Assembly: GCF_015667585.1 (NCBI RefSeq)
Contig: NZ_JADPEG010000001.1
Span: forward strand, 219,283 to 283,282
Reading direction: 5' to 3'
DNA: 64,000 nt
Origin: Clostridium sp. D33t1_170424_F3
Lineage (GTDB): Bacteria > Bacillota > Clostridia > Oscillospirales > Acutalibacteraceae
Shown: positions 21,383 to 29,629 of the stretch, piece after piece
How positions within the stretch are numbered: the first letter of the stretch is position 1
How the letters are laid out: each line of letters opens with the position of its first letter
The notes under the pieces: generated by a model
What the model saw: only the letters and a program-made list of their open reading frames with translations
Told to the model about the DNA's origin: nothing
Database searches by the model: none
Position numbers and translations under genes: made by a program

Positions 21383-22786
21383 TTACACAGGATGAACCTG
21401 CTTCTCCACGCTGGAATGCTGGCTGTCAATGCCATACTGCGCATCTCTGCGTTTTTTGAAGAAGTCGAGCGCCACCTTCGGGAACTGTGCATAGGAGAGC
21501 ACGTCCTCTTCCTGCTCAGACCATTCCGCAACCTCGCTGCGAAGCTTCTCCAGCTCCGGCTCCAGCAGGTCTGCCGGACGGCAGGTGATCGGCTTTTCGT
21601 CGCCAATGATCTTTTTAACAAACGCCGGATCAATCGGCATCGGCGTGGTGCCATACTTACCAGCTACCAGGTCTTTAAACTCCTTAGTGCACATCTTATA
21701 GCGCTCGCCGGTGATGACGTTGTAAACCGCCTGCGTACCGACAATCTGGGAGGTCGGGGTAACCAGCGGCGGGTAACCGGAATCCTTGCGGACACGCGGC
21801 ACTTCCTTGAGCACGTCTTCGAGCTTGTCCGCCTTGCCCGCCTGCTTCAACTGGGACAGCAGGTTGGAGAGCATGCCGCCCGGCACCTGATAGACAAGCG
21901 CCTTGGTATTGGTGGCCAGCATGGACGGATCGAGCAGGCCGCTCTTGATGTACTTCGCGCGGATCGGCATGAAATACTCACGGATCTCATTGAGCAGGAC
22001 CAGATCCAGGCCGGTGTCGTACTTGGTGCCCTGCAGCGCTGCAACCATGGACTCTGTCGGCGCATGGGAAGTACCCAGAGCCAGCGGGGACATTGCGGTA
22101 TCGATCATATCGACACCCGCCTCAATGCCCTTCATCATGCACATGGATGCCAGACCGGAGGTGTAGTGCGTGTGCAGCTGGATCGGAATCTTGACTGCTG
22201 CTTTCAGTGCTTTCACCAGGTCGTATGTCTCATACGGGGTGAGCAGCGCAGCCATATCCTTAATGCAGATGGAGTCCGCGCCCGCATTCTCGATGCGCTT
22301 TGCGTACTTCACATAATAATCATTGGTGAAGACCGGGCCGGTCGTGTAGGAAATCGCAACCTGCGCGTGACCGCCTTCCTTCTTCGCCGCCTTAATCGCG
22401 ACGCTCAGGTTTTTAATGTCGTTCAACGCGTCGAAAATACGGATGATATCAATACCGTTCGCGATGGAACGCTGTACCAGATATTCCACAACGTCGTCCG
22501 CATAGTGGCGGTAGCCCAGCATATTCTGGCCTCTGAACAGCATCTGCAGCTTGGTGTTCGGGCAGTGCTTGCGAATGGTGCGCAGTCTGTCCCACGGATC
22601 CTCGTTCAGGAAACGCAGGCAGGCGTCATATGTTGCGCCGCCCCAGCACTCCAGAGAATGAAAGCCAACTTTGTCCAGTTTTTCCAGAATCGGAAGCATG
22701 TCGCCGATCGGCATTCTGGTGGCAATCAGGGACTGGTGCGCGTCACGCAGCACAACTTCGGTAATTCCAATTTTTTTATTAGCCAT
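21383..22786 (-). CDS. oxaloacetate decarboxylase alpha / pyruvate carboxylase B-type carboxyltransferase
   Basis: A 467-residue biotin-dependent carboxyltransferase acting on pyruvate/oxaloacetate, like OadA, PycB or the 5S subunit of transcarboxylase. The barrel opens ITEVVLRDAHQSLIATRM, with the metal-binding Asp in LRDAHQS and later the His pair in QLHTHYTSG, and the carbamylated-lysine region is at SICIKDMAALL. It has no biotin domain of its own; that is supplied by the BCCP encoded just upstream. It ends the operon acyl-CoA carboxyltransferase - BCCP - this gene. No membrane beta subunit lies nearby, so a sodium-pumping decarboxylase is not indicated. Annotated oadA or pycB in relatives; the reaction here is inferred. 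Confidence 0.88.
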   Translation of the reverse strand: MANKKIGITEVVLRDAHQSLIATRMPIGDMLPILEKLDKVGFHSLECWGGATYDACLRFLNEDPWDRLRTIRKHCPNTKLQMLFRGQNMLGYRHYADDVVEYLVQRSIANGIDIIRIFDALNDIKNLSVAIKAAKKEGGHAQVAISYTTGPVFTNDYYVKYAKRIENAGADSICIKDMAALLTPYETYDLVKALKAAVKIPIQLHTHYTSGLASMCMMKGIEAGVDMIDTAMSPLALGTSHAPTESMVAALQGTKYDTGLDLVLLNEIREYFMPIRAKYIKSGLLDPSMLATNTKALVYQVPGGMLSNLLSQLKQAGKADKLEDVLKEVPRVRKDSGYPPLVTPTSQIVGTQAVYNVITGERYKMCTKEFKDLVAGKYGTTPMPIDPAFVKKIIGDEKPITCRPADLLEPELEKLRSEVAEWSEQEEDVLSYAQFPKVALDFFKKRRDAQYGIDSQHSSVEKQVHPV

Positions 22787-22837
22787 TGTTGAAAAATCCC
22801 TCCTATAAATTTCTTTGTACGTTCAAACCGGTTTTGC

Positions 22838-23206
22838 TTACTGGAGGGAAACGAGGGCCGAACCGGATTCCACGCTCTCGCCCTTGGAAACATGAACCGC
22901 GGCGACTGTCGCGTCATGAGGAGCCATGATCTCATTTTCCATCTTCATTGCTTCCAGCACGATCAGAACGTCGCCCTTTTTGACAGCCTGTCCGGCATTC
23001 ACAGCGACGGAAACGATGGTACCGGGCATCGGGGAAGAAACGACTTCCGCGCCGGCCTTCGGAGCCGGAGCAGCAGGAGCGGCAGCCTTCGGAGCGGGCG
23101 CAGCGGCCGGAGCCGGAGCAGCAGCGGGTGCGGACGCACCGCCGGCAACTTCTTCTACCTGAACATCATAGGGCGTGCCGTTTACAGTAATCTTGAGCGT
23201 TTTCAT
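22838..23206 (-). CDS. biotin carboxyl carrier protein
   Basis: A 122-residue carrier. The C-terminal biotinyl domain has the EAMKMEN motif, whose Lys is biotinylated, in VLIVLEAMKMENEIMAPHDA. An Ala/Pro-rich flexible linker of about 30 residues (from residue 24) joins it to a short N-terminal region MKTLKITVNGTPYDVQVEE that may dock on a partner. This layout matches the 1.3S subunit of transcarboxylase and the gamma/delta carriers of biotin decarboxylases. It lies between the two carboxyltransferase genes and would shuttle a carboxyl group between them. No biotin carboxylase gene is present in the window. Confidence 0.93.
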   Translation of the reverse strand: MKTLKITVNGTPYDVQVEEVAGGASAPAAAPAPAAAPAPKAAAPAAPAPKAGAEVVSSPMPGTIVSVAVNAGQAVKKGDVLIVLEAMKMENEIMAPHDATVAAVHVSKGESVESGSALVSLQ

Positions 23207-23267
23207 TATGTTATCCTCCTGACAATATTGACAAATTTAAAACAAATGATCCAGGATACCGTCCAGC

Positions 23268-24623
23268 TTAGATCTGGATGTTGGAGTGCTTCTTGGGCAG
23301 GCGGGAAACACGTTTGCCGTCCAGCATCTCCAGGTTGGCGATCAATCTTGCGCGCGTCTCTTCCGGACGGATAATATCTTCAATATAGCCCTCGGCAGCC
23401 GCCGCGAACGGGGTCGCCTCTGTGGCTTTGTACTCTTCGATGAGCTTATTGCGGGCGTCCTTGGTGTTTCCGCTCTTCTTCAGGCGGTCGCTCCACAGGA
23501 ACATGGCGGCTGTCTGGGGCGCCAGCGGGCAAACAACTGCATTGGCCCATGCCATGGTGTAATCCGCATTCGCGCCGCGGCCTGCAACGGCCACATAAAC
23601 CGGGCCATACGCCTCGCCAGTGATCACGGTGATCTTCGCCGTGGTCGCCTCGGAATAAGAATTGCTCAGCTTTGCAGCCTCGCGTACGGAGGAAAATTCT
23701 TTTGCATCCACCAGCGTTACAACCGGAATGGAAAACGCGTCGCAGAAGCGCACAAAGCGGGCCGCTTTGGAGCAGGCGTCCGCATCCAGCACACCGTTGT
23801 ATGCAACAACGCCGACCGTCGCGCCGCCGATCAGGGAAAGGCCGGCTACCGCGGCGGTTCCGAACTGGCCGTTCAGCTCTACAAAGCTGTCCGTATCGGA
23901 AATTGCAGCGATTATCTTCTTTGCGTCCGCGCCGTTCGGAATCGCCGCACTTGCATTGCCCGCGTCCTCAAACACAGGAGCTCCGGAAAGGTTGTTGGAG
24001 GGGAGCACCGCAATCAGCTTGCGGACCTGCTCCATGGCCGCTTTGTCGTCCTTCGCAAGGATGGAACAAACGCCCATTTTCGCAGCATTTTCCGCTGCAC
24101 CATCTTTGCCGCTGGTCTCAATTGTAAGCTCCGCCTTCTCCGCCATGACTACAAAATCCGCGCTTGCGGCGATCATTGCGGAGGTGCCGATGCACGGGCC
24201 GAGCACAAGGGAAATCTGCGGTACAACACCGGAAAGATTGTTGTTTCCCAAAAGAATTTCGCCGTATGCGGCAAGCATGTCCGCGCCCTGATTCAAGCGG
24301 CCTCCGATGGAATCGTAAATTCCCACCACCGGGGAACCGGTCTTGACTGCCAGGTCATAGATCTTTTTAATCTTTGCGGCCTGCGCTCTGGACATTGCGC
24401 CGCCGTCCACATCACTGTTCTGTATAAAGGCGTACACCGGGCTGCCGTTGATCTCGCCGTAGCCCGCTACCACCTCTGCGGAACCGTCGCCGGATTTTGC
24501 GAAGCTGTCGACCTCGTTGAAGGTGCCTTCGTCAAACAAAGCGGTGATGCGCTGAAATCCTTTTGTCTTTGCCGCGGCTTCACGGGAAGTCTGCAGCAAT
24601 TCCGCACTGTTTCCTGTGCTCAT
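23268..24623 (-). CDS. acyl-CoA carboxyltransferase (MmdA/12S-like)
   Basis: A 451-residue carboxyl-transferase of the AccA/AccD-fusion type, related to MmdA, the 12S subunit and propionyl-CoA carboxylase beta, but shorter than the usual 500-530. Two crotonase-like halves are visible: the first with GSPVVGIYDSIGGRLNQGA and LVLGPCIGTSAMIAASADFV, the second with GATVGVVAYNGVLDADACSK and VAVAGRGANADYTMAWANAV. It is the first gene of the three-gene operon with its own promoter at 24753-24781. Likely substrates are acetyl-, propionyl- or methylmalonyl-CoA; sequence alone does not decide. Start ATG 24623 follows GGAGGAATT. Confidence 0.88.
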   Translation of the reverse strand: MSTGNSAELLQTSREAAAKTKGFQRITALFDEGTFNEVDSFAKSGDGSAEVVAGYGEINGSPVYAFIQNSDVDGGAMSRAQAAKIKKIYDLAVKTGSPVVGIYDSIGGRLNQGADMLAAYGEILLGNNNLSGVVPQISLVLGPCIGTSAMIAASADFVVMAEKAELTIETSGKDGAAENAAKMGVCSILAKDDKAAMEQVRKLIAVLPSNNLSGAPVFEDAGNASAAIPNGADAKKIIAAISDTDSFVELNGQFGTAAVAGLSLIGGATVGVVAYNGVLDADACSKAARFVRFCDAFSIPVVTLVDAKEFSSVREAAKLSNSYSEATTAKITVITGEAYGPVYVAVAGRGANADYTMAWANAVVCPLAPQTAAMFLWSDRLKKSGNTKDARNKLIEEYKATEATPFAAAAEGYIEDIIRPEETRARLIANLEMLDGKRVSRLPKKHSNIQI

Positions 24624-24752
24624 GATGATAATTCCTCCATTCTATCGGTTAGGTGCTCCATTCCGCCCAGGGATTCGGCAGGCCGTTTTTCCGGGCGGTG
24701 AAAACATATAATGAAACGTTATCGCAATAAATAGATTATCACAATTGTTTTA

Positions 24753-24781
24753 ATTATAATATATTCCAAAAGGCTTGACAA
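24753..24781 (-). promoter_or_regulatory. sigma-A promoter of the carboxyltransferase operon
   Basis: Minus-strand TTGTCA (24781-24776), 17-base spacer, TATAAT (24758-24753). The leader of about 115 bases contains a GC-rich hairpin (CCGCCC/GGGCGG, about 24663-24698). Confidence 0.7.
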
Positions 24782-24803
24782 GAGTTAATTAAGCAATTCG
24801 ATC

Positions 24804-25193
24804 TCATTCTTTACATATTTTCACAATCTTTGACAATTCGCAGACAAATGAATTTTCTTCTTCTACAAACCCGATGGGAGCGAGCAGCTTCCCCAAGCCT
24901 GCGATGTCCGTTGCGATGCGGTAAGCGCCCTTGTTAGCTCCATAAGAAGCCGCCGCGCGCATCAGGCTGTCCGAGCAGATCCGCGCGTTTAAATCCGGCT
25001 GCTCCAACCGGGAACCCTTGATTTCCATTTTGCGCATCCGCAGGACGGAATCCTTTATGTCCACCGCTACGTAGCCGAGCTCCTCGCTGGCATCCCCCAT
25101 CAGCAGCACTGCCGTGTTATCTCCTCTGTCCGAAATGTCCGCCAGGATAGCTTCCTCTCTTTTTTTGTCTTCCATTGGCAGGATGGTGATCAT
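24804..25193 (-). CDS. small GNAT-like hypothetical protein
   Basis: A 129-residue protein I do not firmly recognise. The pattern ELGYVAVDIKDSVLRMRKME followed by DSLMRAAASYGANKGAYR and a terminal GFVEEENSFVCEL looks like a shortened acetyltransferase (GNAT) fold with the AcCoA-binding turn poorly kept. The start chosen is ATG 25193, nine bases after AGGGG; a GTG 27 bases upstream is less likely. The first 77 bases overlap the 3' end of rluB in another frame, so the two are probably translationally coupled. Function unknown. Confidence 0.6.
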   Translation of the reverse strand: MITILPMEDKKREEAILADISDRGDNTAVLLMGDASEELGYVAVDIKDSVLRMRKMEIKGSRLEQPDLNARICSDSLMRAAASYGANKGAYRIATDIAGLGKLLAPIGFVEEENSFVCELSKIVKICKE

Positions 25194-25959
25194 TTTCCTT
25201 ATCCCCTTTCTGATTTTCACTGGCGCGCTTGTCCGCTTTTGCCGCGGCCTTCAGGCGCTTGATTTCATCCGCCGTCAGCTCGCGCCATTTTCCCTGCTGC
25301 AGCATGCCGAGCCGCACCGGCCCGACCGCCGTCCGCTTCAGGCGTGCCACCTCCAGGCCGAGCGACTCGCACATTTTGCGGATCTCCCGGTTGCGGCCCT
25401 CATAGAGGACGATCTCCAGTACCACGCGCCCCGGCTCCTGCGAAATGACGCGTACGTCGGCGGGAGCCGTCTTTCTGCCGTCGACCTCTATGCCGACCGC
25501 AATCTGTGTCAGCTGGTCCTCCGTAACGGACGGGCGCACCGTAACGCGGTACGTCTTTGGGACGTGCCTGGAAGGATGCGTCATGGCGTTGGCAAACGCG
25601 CCGTCGTTCGTCATCAGCAAAAGCCCCTCCGAATCGCGGTCCAACCGTCCCACAGGATAAATGCGCTCCGGGATTTCCTTGACCAGCTCCGCCACGCACC
25701 GGCGGTCCATTTCATCGCTCATTGTGGTGATGAAACCGCGCGGCTTATGCAGCATAATATATATGTTATTCTGTGCGTGCGTCTCCACAGGTTTCCCCTT
25801 CACAATGATCTTGTCCGTTTTGGGGTCCACCTTATCGCCAATCTTCGCCGTCACGCCGTTTACCTTGACCGCGCCCGCTGCAATCAGCTCCTCCGCCTTA
25901 CGCCGGGAAGCAATCCCGCTGTCTGCCAATACTTTTTGCAATCTGACATCTTTCGCCAT
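25117..25959 (-). CDS. rluB: 23S rRNA pseudouridine synthase (RluB/RsuA family)
   Basis: A 280-residue enzyme that should isomerise a uridine of helix 90 in 23S rRNA (U2605 in E. coli). The N-terminal S4 domain (RLQKVLADSGIASRRKAEEL) is followed by the catalytic domain with the Asp in YPVGRLDRDSEGLLLMTNDG and the family motif YEGRNREIRKMCESLG. The last 40 residues are charged and low complexity, and the tail overlaps the downstream small gene by 77 bases, so the true C-terminus is long for the family. Its place after scpAB, gerW and dac matches the Bacillus scpA-scpB-dacB-spmAB-rluB order. Confidence 0.93.
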   Translation of the reverse strand: MAKDVRLQKVLADSGIASRRKAEELIAAGAVKVNGVTAKIGDKVDPKTDKIIVKGKPVETHAQNNIYIMLHKPRGFITTMSDEMDRRCVAELVKEIPERIYPVGRLDRDSEGLLLMTNDGAFANAMTHPSRHVPKTYRVTVRPSVTEDQLTQIAVGIEVDGRKTAPADVRVISQEPGRVVLEIVLYEGRNREIRKMCESLGLEVARLKRTAVGPVRLGMLQQGKWRELTADEIKRLKAAAKADKRASENQKGDKENDHHPANGRQKKRGSYPGGHFGQRR

Positions 25960-25985
25960 ACATTCAACATCCTTTACATTTTACA

Positions 25986-26020
25986 GGGCCATGCCGGAAC
26001 AGCATGGCCCGCTTTTTGTT
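25986..26020 (+). terminator. terminator-like hairpin facing plus strand between dac and rluB
   Basis: A perfect 9-bp GC-rich stem (25986-25994 with 26002-26010), a 7-base loop and GCTTTTTGTTTT on the plus strand. On the minus strand, the direction of the flanking genes, the following bases are TGTAAAATG, not a U-run. Its orientation is unexpected. Confidence 0.45.
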
Positions 26021-26022
26021 TT

Positions 26023-27189
26023 CTATAAGAACAGATGCTTGATTACATCCGCGATCTTTTGAAACAGAGTCTTTTCCACCACCGGGCAATCGACGCCTTC
26101 TCCAGCGATCAAATCCGTCTGTATGAGTGTCGTTCCGTTCAGCCGGTAGGTAACGCGCCCCACCGTCTGGCCTGCCGCCACAGGCGCGTAGAGAAAGCGC
26201 GGCAGCTCCACAACGCGCTCCACCTGCGCCGCCTTGCCGCGCGGCACCACGACGGGATCCCCCGCCTCGCCCATGACGGAGAGCGTGGGTACTGTTCCTC
26301 CCACGACCGGCACGGATACGCGGTACGAGCTGTCGTCCACCGTCATCTGCTCCAGCTGTGAGAACCCGTAATTCAGCATCGCCTGGTGATCGTTCCAGTC
26401 GTCCGACGCATTGAGTGTCACAGCGATCAGCCGCACACCGTCCCGCTCCGCTGCGGAAACCAGACAGCGTCCGGACTTTTTGGTAAAGCCCGTTTTGACC
26501 CCCGTGCAATCCTCGTACATACTCAGCAATTTATTGTGGTTGGTATACCGCCGGGTCTGGTCGGGGTGTATGTAATCGATATTCATCGCTTTTTGCCCCA
26601 CAATGTTGGCAAAATCCGGATTTTTCATCGCCGCCATGGCAAGCTTTGCCATATCATGCGCCGTGGAATAATGCTGCTCGTCGTCCAATCCGGACGGCGT
26701 GACAAAATGTGTATGTTCCATGCCCAGCTCCTGCGCACGCTGGTTCATTAACACGGCGAAATCCTCCGCGGAACCCGCTACCGCGATCGCCGCCGAATTG
26801 GCCGCATCGTTTCCAGAGACAATCAGCATGCCCGCCGCCAAGCTCTTCAACGTCAGTTTATCGCCGGGCATCAGCCCCATGGAGGAACCCTCCACGCGCA
26901 CCATCTGGTCGGTAATCGTAACGACCTTGTCGTCGGTAGAAGCTTTCTCCAATGCGATCAGCGCCGTCATGATCTTGGTCGTGCTGGCCATGGAATGCTG
27001 TTCTTCCTCGTTTTTGCCAAAGAGGATCTGGCCGTTGTCCGCGTTGATCAGCACCGCCGCATGCGCGGAGACCTGCGGTTCTCCCGCAGCGGCCTCCCCT
27101 TCGGCATACGCCTGGATAAAGCCGGGAAACGCGAGCATCCAGAAACATGTAACGCCCGCCAGTAACAAAGAAATTGTTTTTTTACACAA
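26023..27189 (-). CDS. D-alanyl-D-alanine carboxypeptidase (DacB/DacF-like)
   Basis: A low-molecular-weight penicillin-binding protein of the S11 family that trims the terminal D-Ala of peptidoglycan stem peptides. A signal peptide is seen (TISLLLAGVTCFWMLAFPGF, cleavage near QAYAEG). The active-site triad motifs are SMASTTKIM (SxxK), SGNDAAN (SxN) and TGVKTGFTKKSG (KTG), followed by the C-terminal beta domain from about residue 285. I favour TTG 27189 with AGGTGG five bases upstream; a GTG nine bases upstream lacks a site. Its position between gerW and rluB corresponds to the sporulation gene dacB in Bacillus, so a role in the spore cortex is plausible but inferred. Confidence 0.92.
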   Translation of the reverse strand: MCKKTISLLLAGVTCFWMLAFPGFIQAYAEGEAAAGEPQVSAHAAVLINADNGQILFGKNEEEQHSMASTTKIMTALIALEKASTDDKVVTITDQMVRVEGSSMGLMPGDKLTLKSLAAGMLIVSGNDAANSAAIAVAGSAEDFAVLMNQRAQELGMEHTHFVTPSGLDDEQHYSTAHDMAKLAMAAMKNPDFANIVGQKAMNIDYIHPDQTRRYTNHNKLLSMYEDCTGVKTGFTKKSGRCLVSAAERDGVRLIAVTLNASDDWNDHQAMLNYGFSQLEQMTVDDSSYRVSVPVVGGTVPTLSVMGEAGDPVVVPRGKAAQVERVVELPRFLYAPVAAGQTVGRVTYRLNGTTLIQTDLIAGEGVDCPVVEKTLFQKIADVIKHLFL

Positions 27190-27246
27190 AGCAACCACCT
27201 GCCCATAAAGGTATATGCAGGCGGCTGCTTTATTTAGTCATCAAAT

Positions 27247-27687
27247 TTACGGTTCTTCTTTTTTCTCATCCACGGCAATTTTTTCCGCCGCTTCCTTTTT
27301 GGCCTTTTTATCCTCGCTCTTTTTGCTGACAAATCCATTGATCTTGTCTACAACCTCCGGCACCATGCCGATGATCCGGTCTGCGGAGCTGTTGTACGGG
27401 TCAATCTGCAGCAAACGCACATTGCCATTGGAAATGGTCAGGAACGCGATGGGGTTGATGGTGATTCCGGCGCCGGTACCGCCGCCGAAAAACTCCTTGT
27501 CGCTCTGGACCTTGGAGGGAAAGTCTGATCCGCCAGAGGCAAAGCCATAGGAAATCTTGGAAATCGGGATGATCACGGTTCCGTCGGGGGAAGTGATCGG
27601 GTCTCCGACAATGGAATTGACGTCCACCATCTGTTTGATTTTTTCCAGGGTGGTATTCATCATGCCTTCAATGGGATGGTCGCTCAT
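27247..27687 (-). CDS. ytfJ: GerW/YtfJ-family sporulation protein
   Basis: A 146-residue GerW-family protein (YtfJ). In Bacillus, YtfJ is made in the forespore and GerW proteins are needed for normal germination. The family core is visible: MVDVNSIVGDPITSPDGTVI, IPISKISYGFASGGSDF and FFGGGTGAGITINPIAFLTI. The C-terminus is a charged, lysine-rich tail. Start ATG 27687 follows AGGCGGTG; a GTG three codons upstream is weaker. It sits directly after the DUF2953 gene, the same pairing as ytfI-ytfJ of Bacillus. It is one of the clearest signs that the host forms, or descends from, endospore formers. Confidence 0.92.
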   Translation of the reverse strand: MSDHPIEGMMNTTLEKIKQMVDVNSIVGDPITSPDGTVIIPISKISYGFASGGSDFPSKVQSDKEFFGGGTGAGITINPIAFLTISNGNVRLLQIDPYNSSADRIIGMVPEVVDKINGFVSKKSEDKKAKKEAAEKIAVDEKKEEP

Positions 27688-27727
27688 AGTCAGCACCGCC
27701 TTTTACAATATTGATATTCAATCAGCT

Positions 27728-28366
27728 TTATTTTGCCGGGACATTCTGTTGAACCGCCGCTTTTTCCTTTGCATCATGCATCCGTATGCGAACCAGTCGA
27801 ACCAGCGCATGCAGCCCGGATATTCCGAGAAACAGCGGCTTGATCTTTATCTTGCAGGAAAAAACCACGCTGCTCTCCTTCCGGTCAAAATCCGGAACAA
27901 TATGGACGTGATACCGTTTGCATTTGCAGTTGTGCAAGAACACACTCATAGCGGCGGACACGCCGCCGCAGACATAGCCGTATTGTATGGCAGCCTGCGC
28001 CGCGTCTTCATCCGCCACCACAATTTCCAGACGGAACCGGGTAAACACCAGATGGGACGCGACTTTTCTTGCCGTGCTTGCGGCGATGCCCGCCATTTCC
28101 TTCAGCATATGCAGAAAACCGGAAAGGCCCTTCTGCTCTAGTATCTCCTGAAGCTTCGTCTTTTTATGCTCTGCCGGCTGTTTTTCTTCCTTTGGCGCCG
28201 CCTGCTTTTCTTTTTCCGGTTTGGAAGACGGCGCGCGGTACGTAAAAAACAGGTAGCGGATTTTCAGCGACAGTTCGTTTTGATATTCTATCGTGACAGA
28301 CATCGGACAAAGCAACAACAGTAAAAGGATGCCAAAAATGCCCAGGACGATCCATAAAGCGGTCAT
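27728..28366 (-). CDS. DUF2953 membrane-anchored protein (YtfI-like)
   Basis: A 212-residue protein with one N-terminal membrane segment (LWIVLGIFGILLLLLLCPM). It then has a charged linker rich in Lys/Glu/Pro (residues 47-70) and a DUF2953 domain including VFTRFRLEIVVADEDAAQAA and YGYVCGGVSAAMS. DUF2953 proteins are found next to GerW in spore formers, and their function is not known. The start ATG overlaps the scpB stop region by four bases and follows GGAGGAGG. The linkage to ytfJ and scpB supports co-expression. Confidence 0.85.
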   Translation of the reverse strand: MTALWIVLGIFGILLLLLLCPMSVTIEYQNELSLKIRYLFFTYRAPSSKPEKEKQAAPKEEKQPAEHKKTKLQEILEQKGLSGFLHMLKEMAGIAASTARKVASHLVFTRFRLEIVVADEDAAQAAIQYGYVCGGVSAAMSVFLHNCKCKRYHVHIVPDFDRKESSVVFSCKIKIKPLFLGISGLHALVRLVRIRMHDAKEKAAVQQNVPAK

Positions 28367-28908
28367 TCTGCCTCCTCCTGCTCCGCCTCTTCCCGCTGTT
28401 TATGCGGCAGGGGCGGCAGCTCGCCCAAGGATGAAATATCCAGACAGCGCAAAAAATCGGACGTCGTCCCGTACAACAGCGGCCGGCCGGGAAGCTCTAA
28501 CCGCCCGCGCTCTTCTACCAGCCCCTTGGACATCAGGCTTCCCAATACGCCGGAGCAGTCCACGCCGCGGATTTGCTCGATAAACGCCTTGGTCACCGGC
28601 TGATTGTAGGCGACAATCGCAAGCACCTCCATGCCGGCCTGCGACAGCGGCGTATTCCGCCGCAGATCCAGCGCCTGCCGCACTTCGTCCGCATAAACAG
28701 GGTTGCTGCACATCTGATAGGCGTCGTCCAGTTTGACAATCCGCACGCCGCCGTCCTCTTTGTTAAAGTCGTCCATGACGTTCTGCATGAGCTTGGAGGC
28801 GGTCGCCTTATCCAGAGAGAGCACCTGCGCCACGCGGTCTTCTGAAACGGGATCGCCGCTGGCAAACAGGATCGCTTCTATGGCTCCTCGGATCTTTTTG
28901 ATTTCCAA
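28363..28908 (-). CDS. scpB: segregation and condensation protein B
   Basis: ScpB, 181 residues, is the winged-helix partner that forms the SMC-ScpA-ScpB condensin with ScpA and SMC. The start of the family is clear: IRGAIEAILFASGDPVSEDR, with LSQAGMEVLAIVAYNQPVTK and GRLELPGRPLLYGTTSDFL in the second winged helix. It starts with TTG at 28908 behind GGTGA, and its first 31 bases overlap the scpA 3' end, so translation of the two subunits is coupled. The C-terminus is a short Glu-rich tail. Confidence 0.96.
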   Translation of the reverse strand: MEIKKIRGAIEAILFASGDPVSEDRVAQVLSLDKATASKLMQNVMDDFNKEDGGVRIVKLDDAYQMCSNPVYADEVRQALDLRRNTPLSQAGMEVLAIVAYNQPVTKAFIEQIRGVDCSGVLGSLMSKGLVEERGRLELPGRPLLYGTTSDFLRCLDISSLGELPPLPHKQREEAEQEEAE

Positions 28909-29618
28909 TGTCTTTCACCGCCGTCCAACAAATTTACCACCGCCGTATCTCCTTCGCCCTCGACGCGGATCCGTTTTCCCTTGACCAGTTCCAGCACCGC
29001 CAAAAACGTCGCGACACGGTCGGACTTGTCCGTCTTTTCCGCAAACAGGCTGCTGTATTCCAGTGAATGTGTTTTCCACAGCCGCCGCAGCACATAGACG
29101 ATCTGGGACGTCACGGAGACAATCCGGTGCGTGACAATACCGGAAAACACCTGCGGAGACGGCGGAACAAACCGTTTCCCTCTGCCCGCCGCGGCCAGGT
29201 ATGCCTCCAGAATCTCCTTTGGCCTGTGATGCCGCTTGTAGCTTTTGTCCGGCTCAATCTCCATGGGCTTACGGATCATGACATTATAACTGAATCGCTC
29301 CGCAAGCATCGCGGCAACCTGCTTGCATTCCTGATATTCCAGCAGCTGCCCGGTCAACTCGCGTTTGAGCGCTTCTATTTCCTCATGCTTCGGCAGCAGG
29401 GAAACCGATTTCATATAGACCAGGCGCGCCGCCATCTCCAGAAACTCGCTGGCGATGTCCATGTCGGCTTCCTGCATCGCGTTAATCTGCTCCATATATT
29501 GGTCCAGAAGCTCCGCGATTTGAATTTCACAGATATTCAGCTTATTCTTGGTAATCAGATGCAGCAGCAGGTCGAGCGGGCCTTCAAAGGTTTCCAGCTT
29601 ATAGGATAGCTTTTCCAT
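28878..29618 (-). CDS. scpA: segregation and condensation protein A
   Basis: ScpA is the kleisin subunit of the bacterial condensin, about 246 residues. Its N-terminal helix bundle reads MEKLSYKLETFEGPLDLLLH followed by ITKNKLNICEIQIAELLDQY, the family signature, and the C-terminal winged helix carries FLAVLELVKGKRIRVE. I start it at ATG 29618; the upstream in-frame extension has no family match. No strong ribosome site is visible, so translation may depend on the preceding M50 gene, whose stop codon is 11 bases away. Confidence 0.96.
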   Translation of the reverse strand: MEKLSYKLETFEGPLDLLLHLITKNKLNICEIQIAELLDQYMEQINAMQEADMDIASEFLEMAARLVYMKSVSLLPKHEEIEALKRELTGQLLEYQECKQVAAMLAERFSYNVMIRKPMEIEPDKSYKRHHRPKEILEAYLAAAGRGKRFVPPSPQVFSGIVTHRIVSVTSQIVYVLRRLWKTHSLEYSSLFAEKTDKSDRVATFLAVLELVKGKRIRVEGEGDTAVVNLLDGGERHWKSKRSEEP

Positions 29619-29629
29619 TATTTTGCAAC

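Noticed and set aside
24663..24698. GC-rich hairpin in the carboxyltransferase leader as a riboswitch
   Set aside because: Only a 6-bp perfect stem with a large loop; no conserved aptamer motif (for example of a biotin or coenzyme sensor) was recognised.
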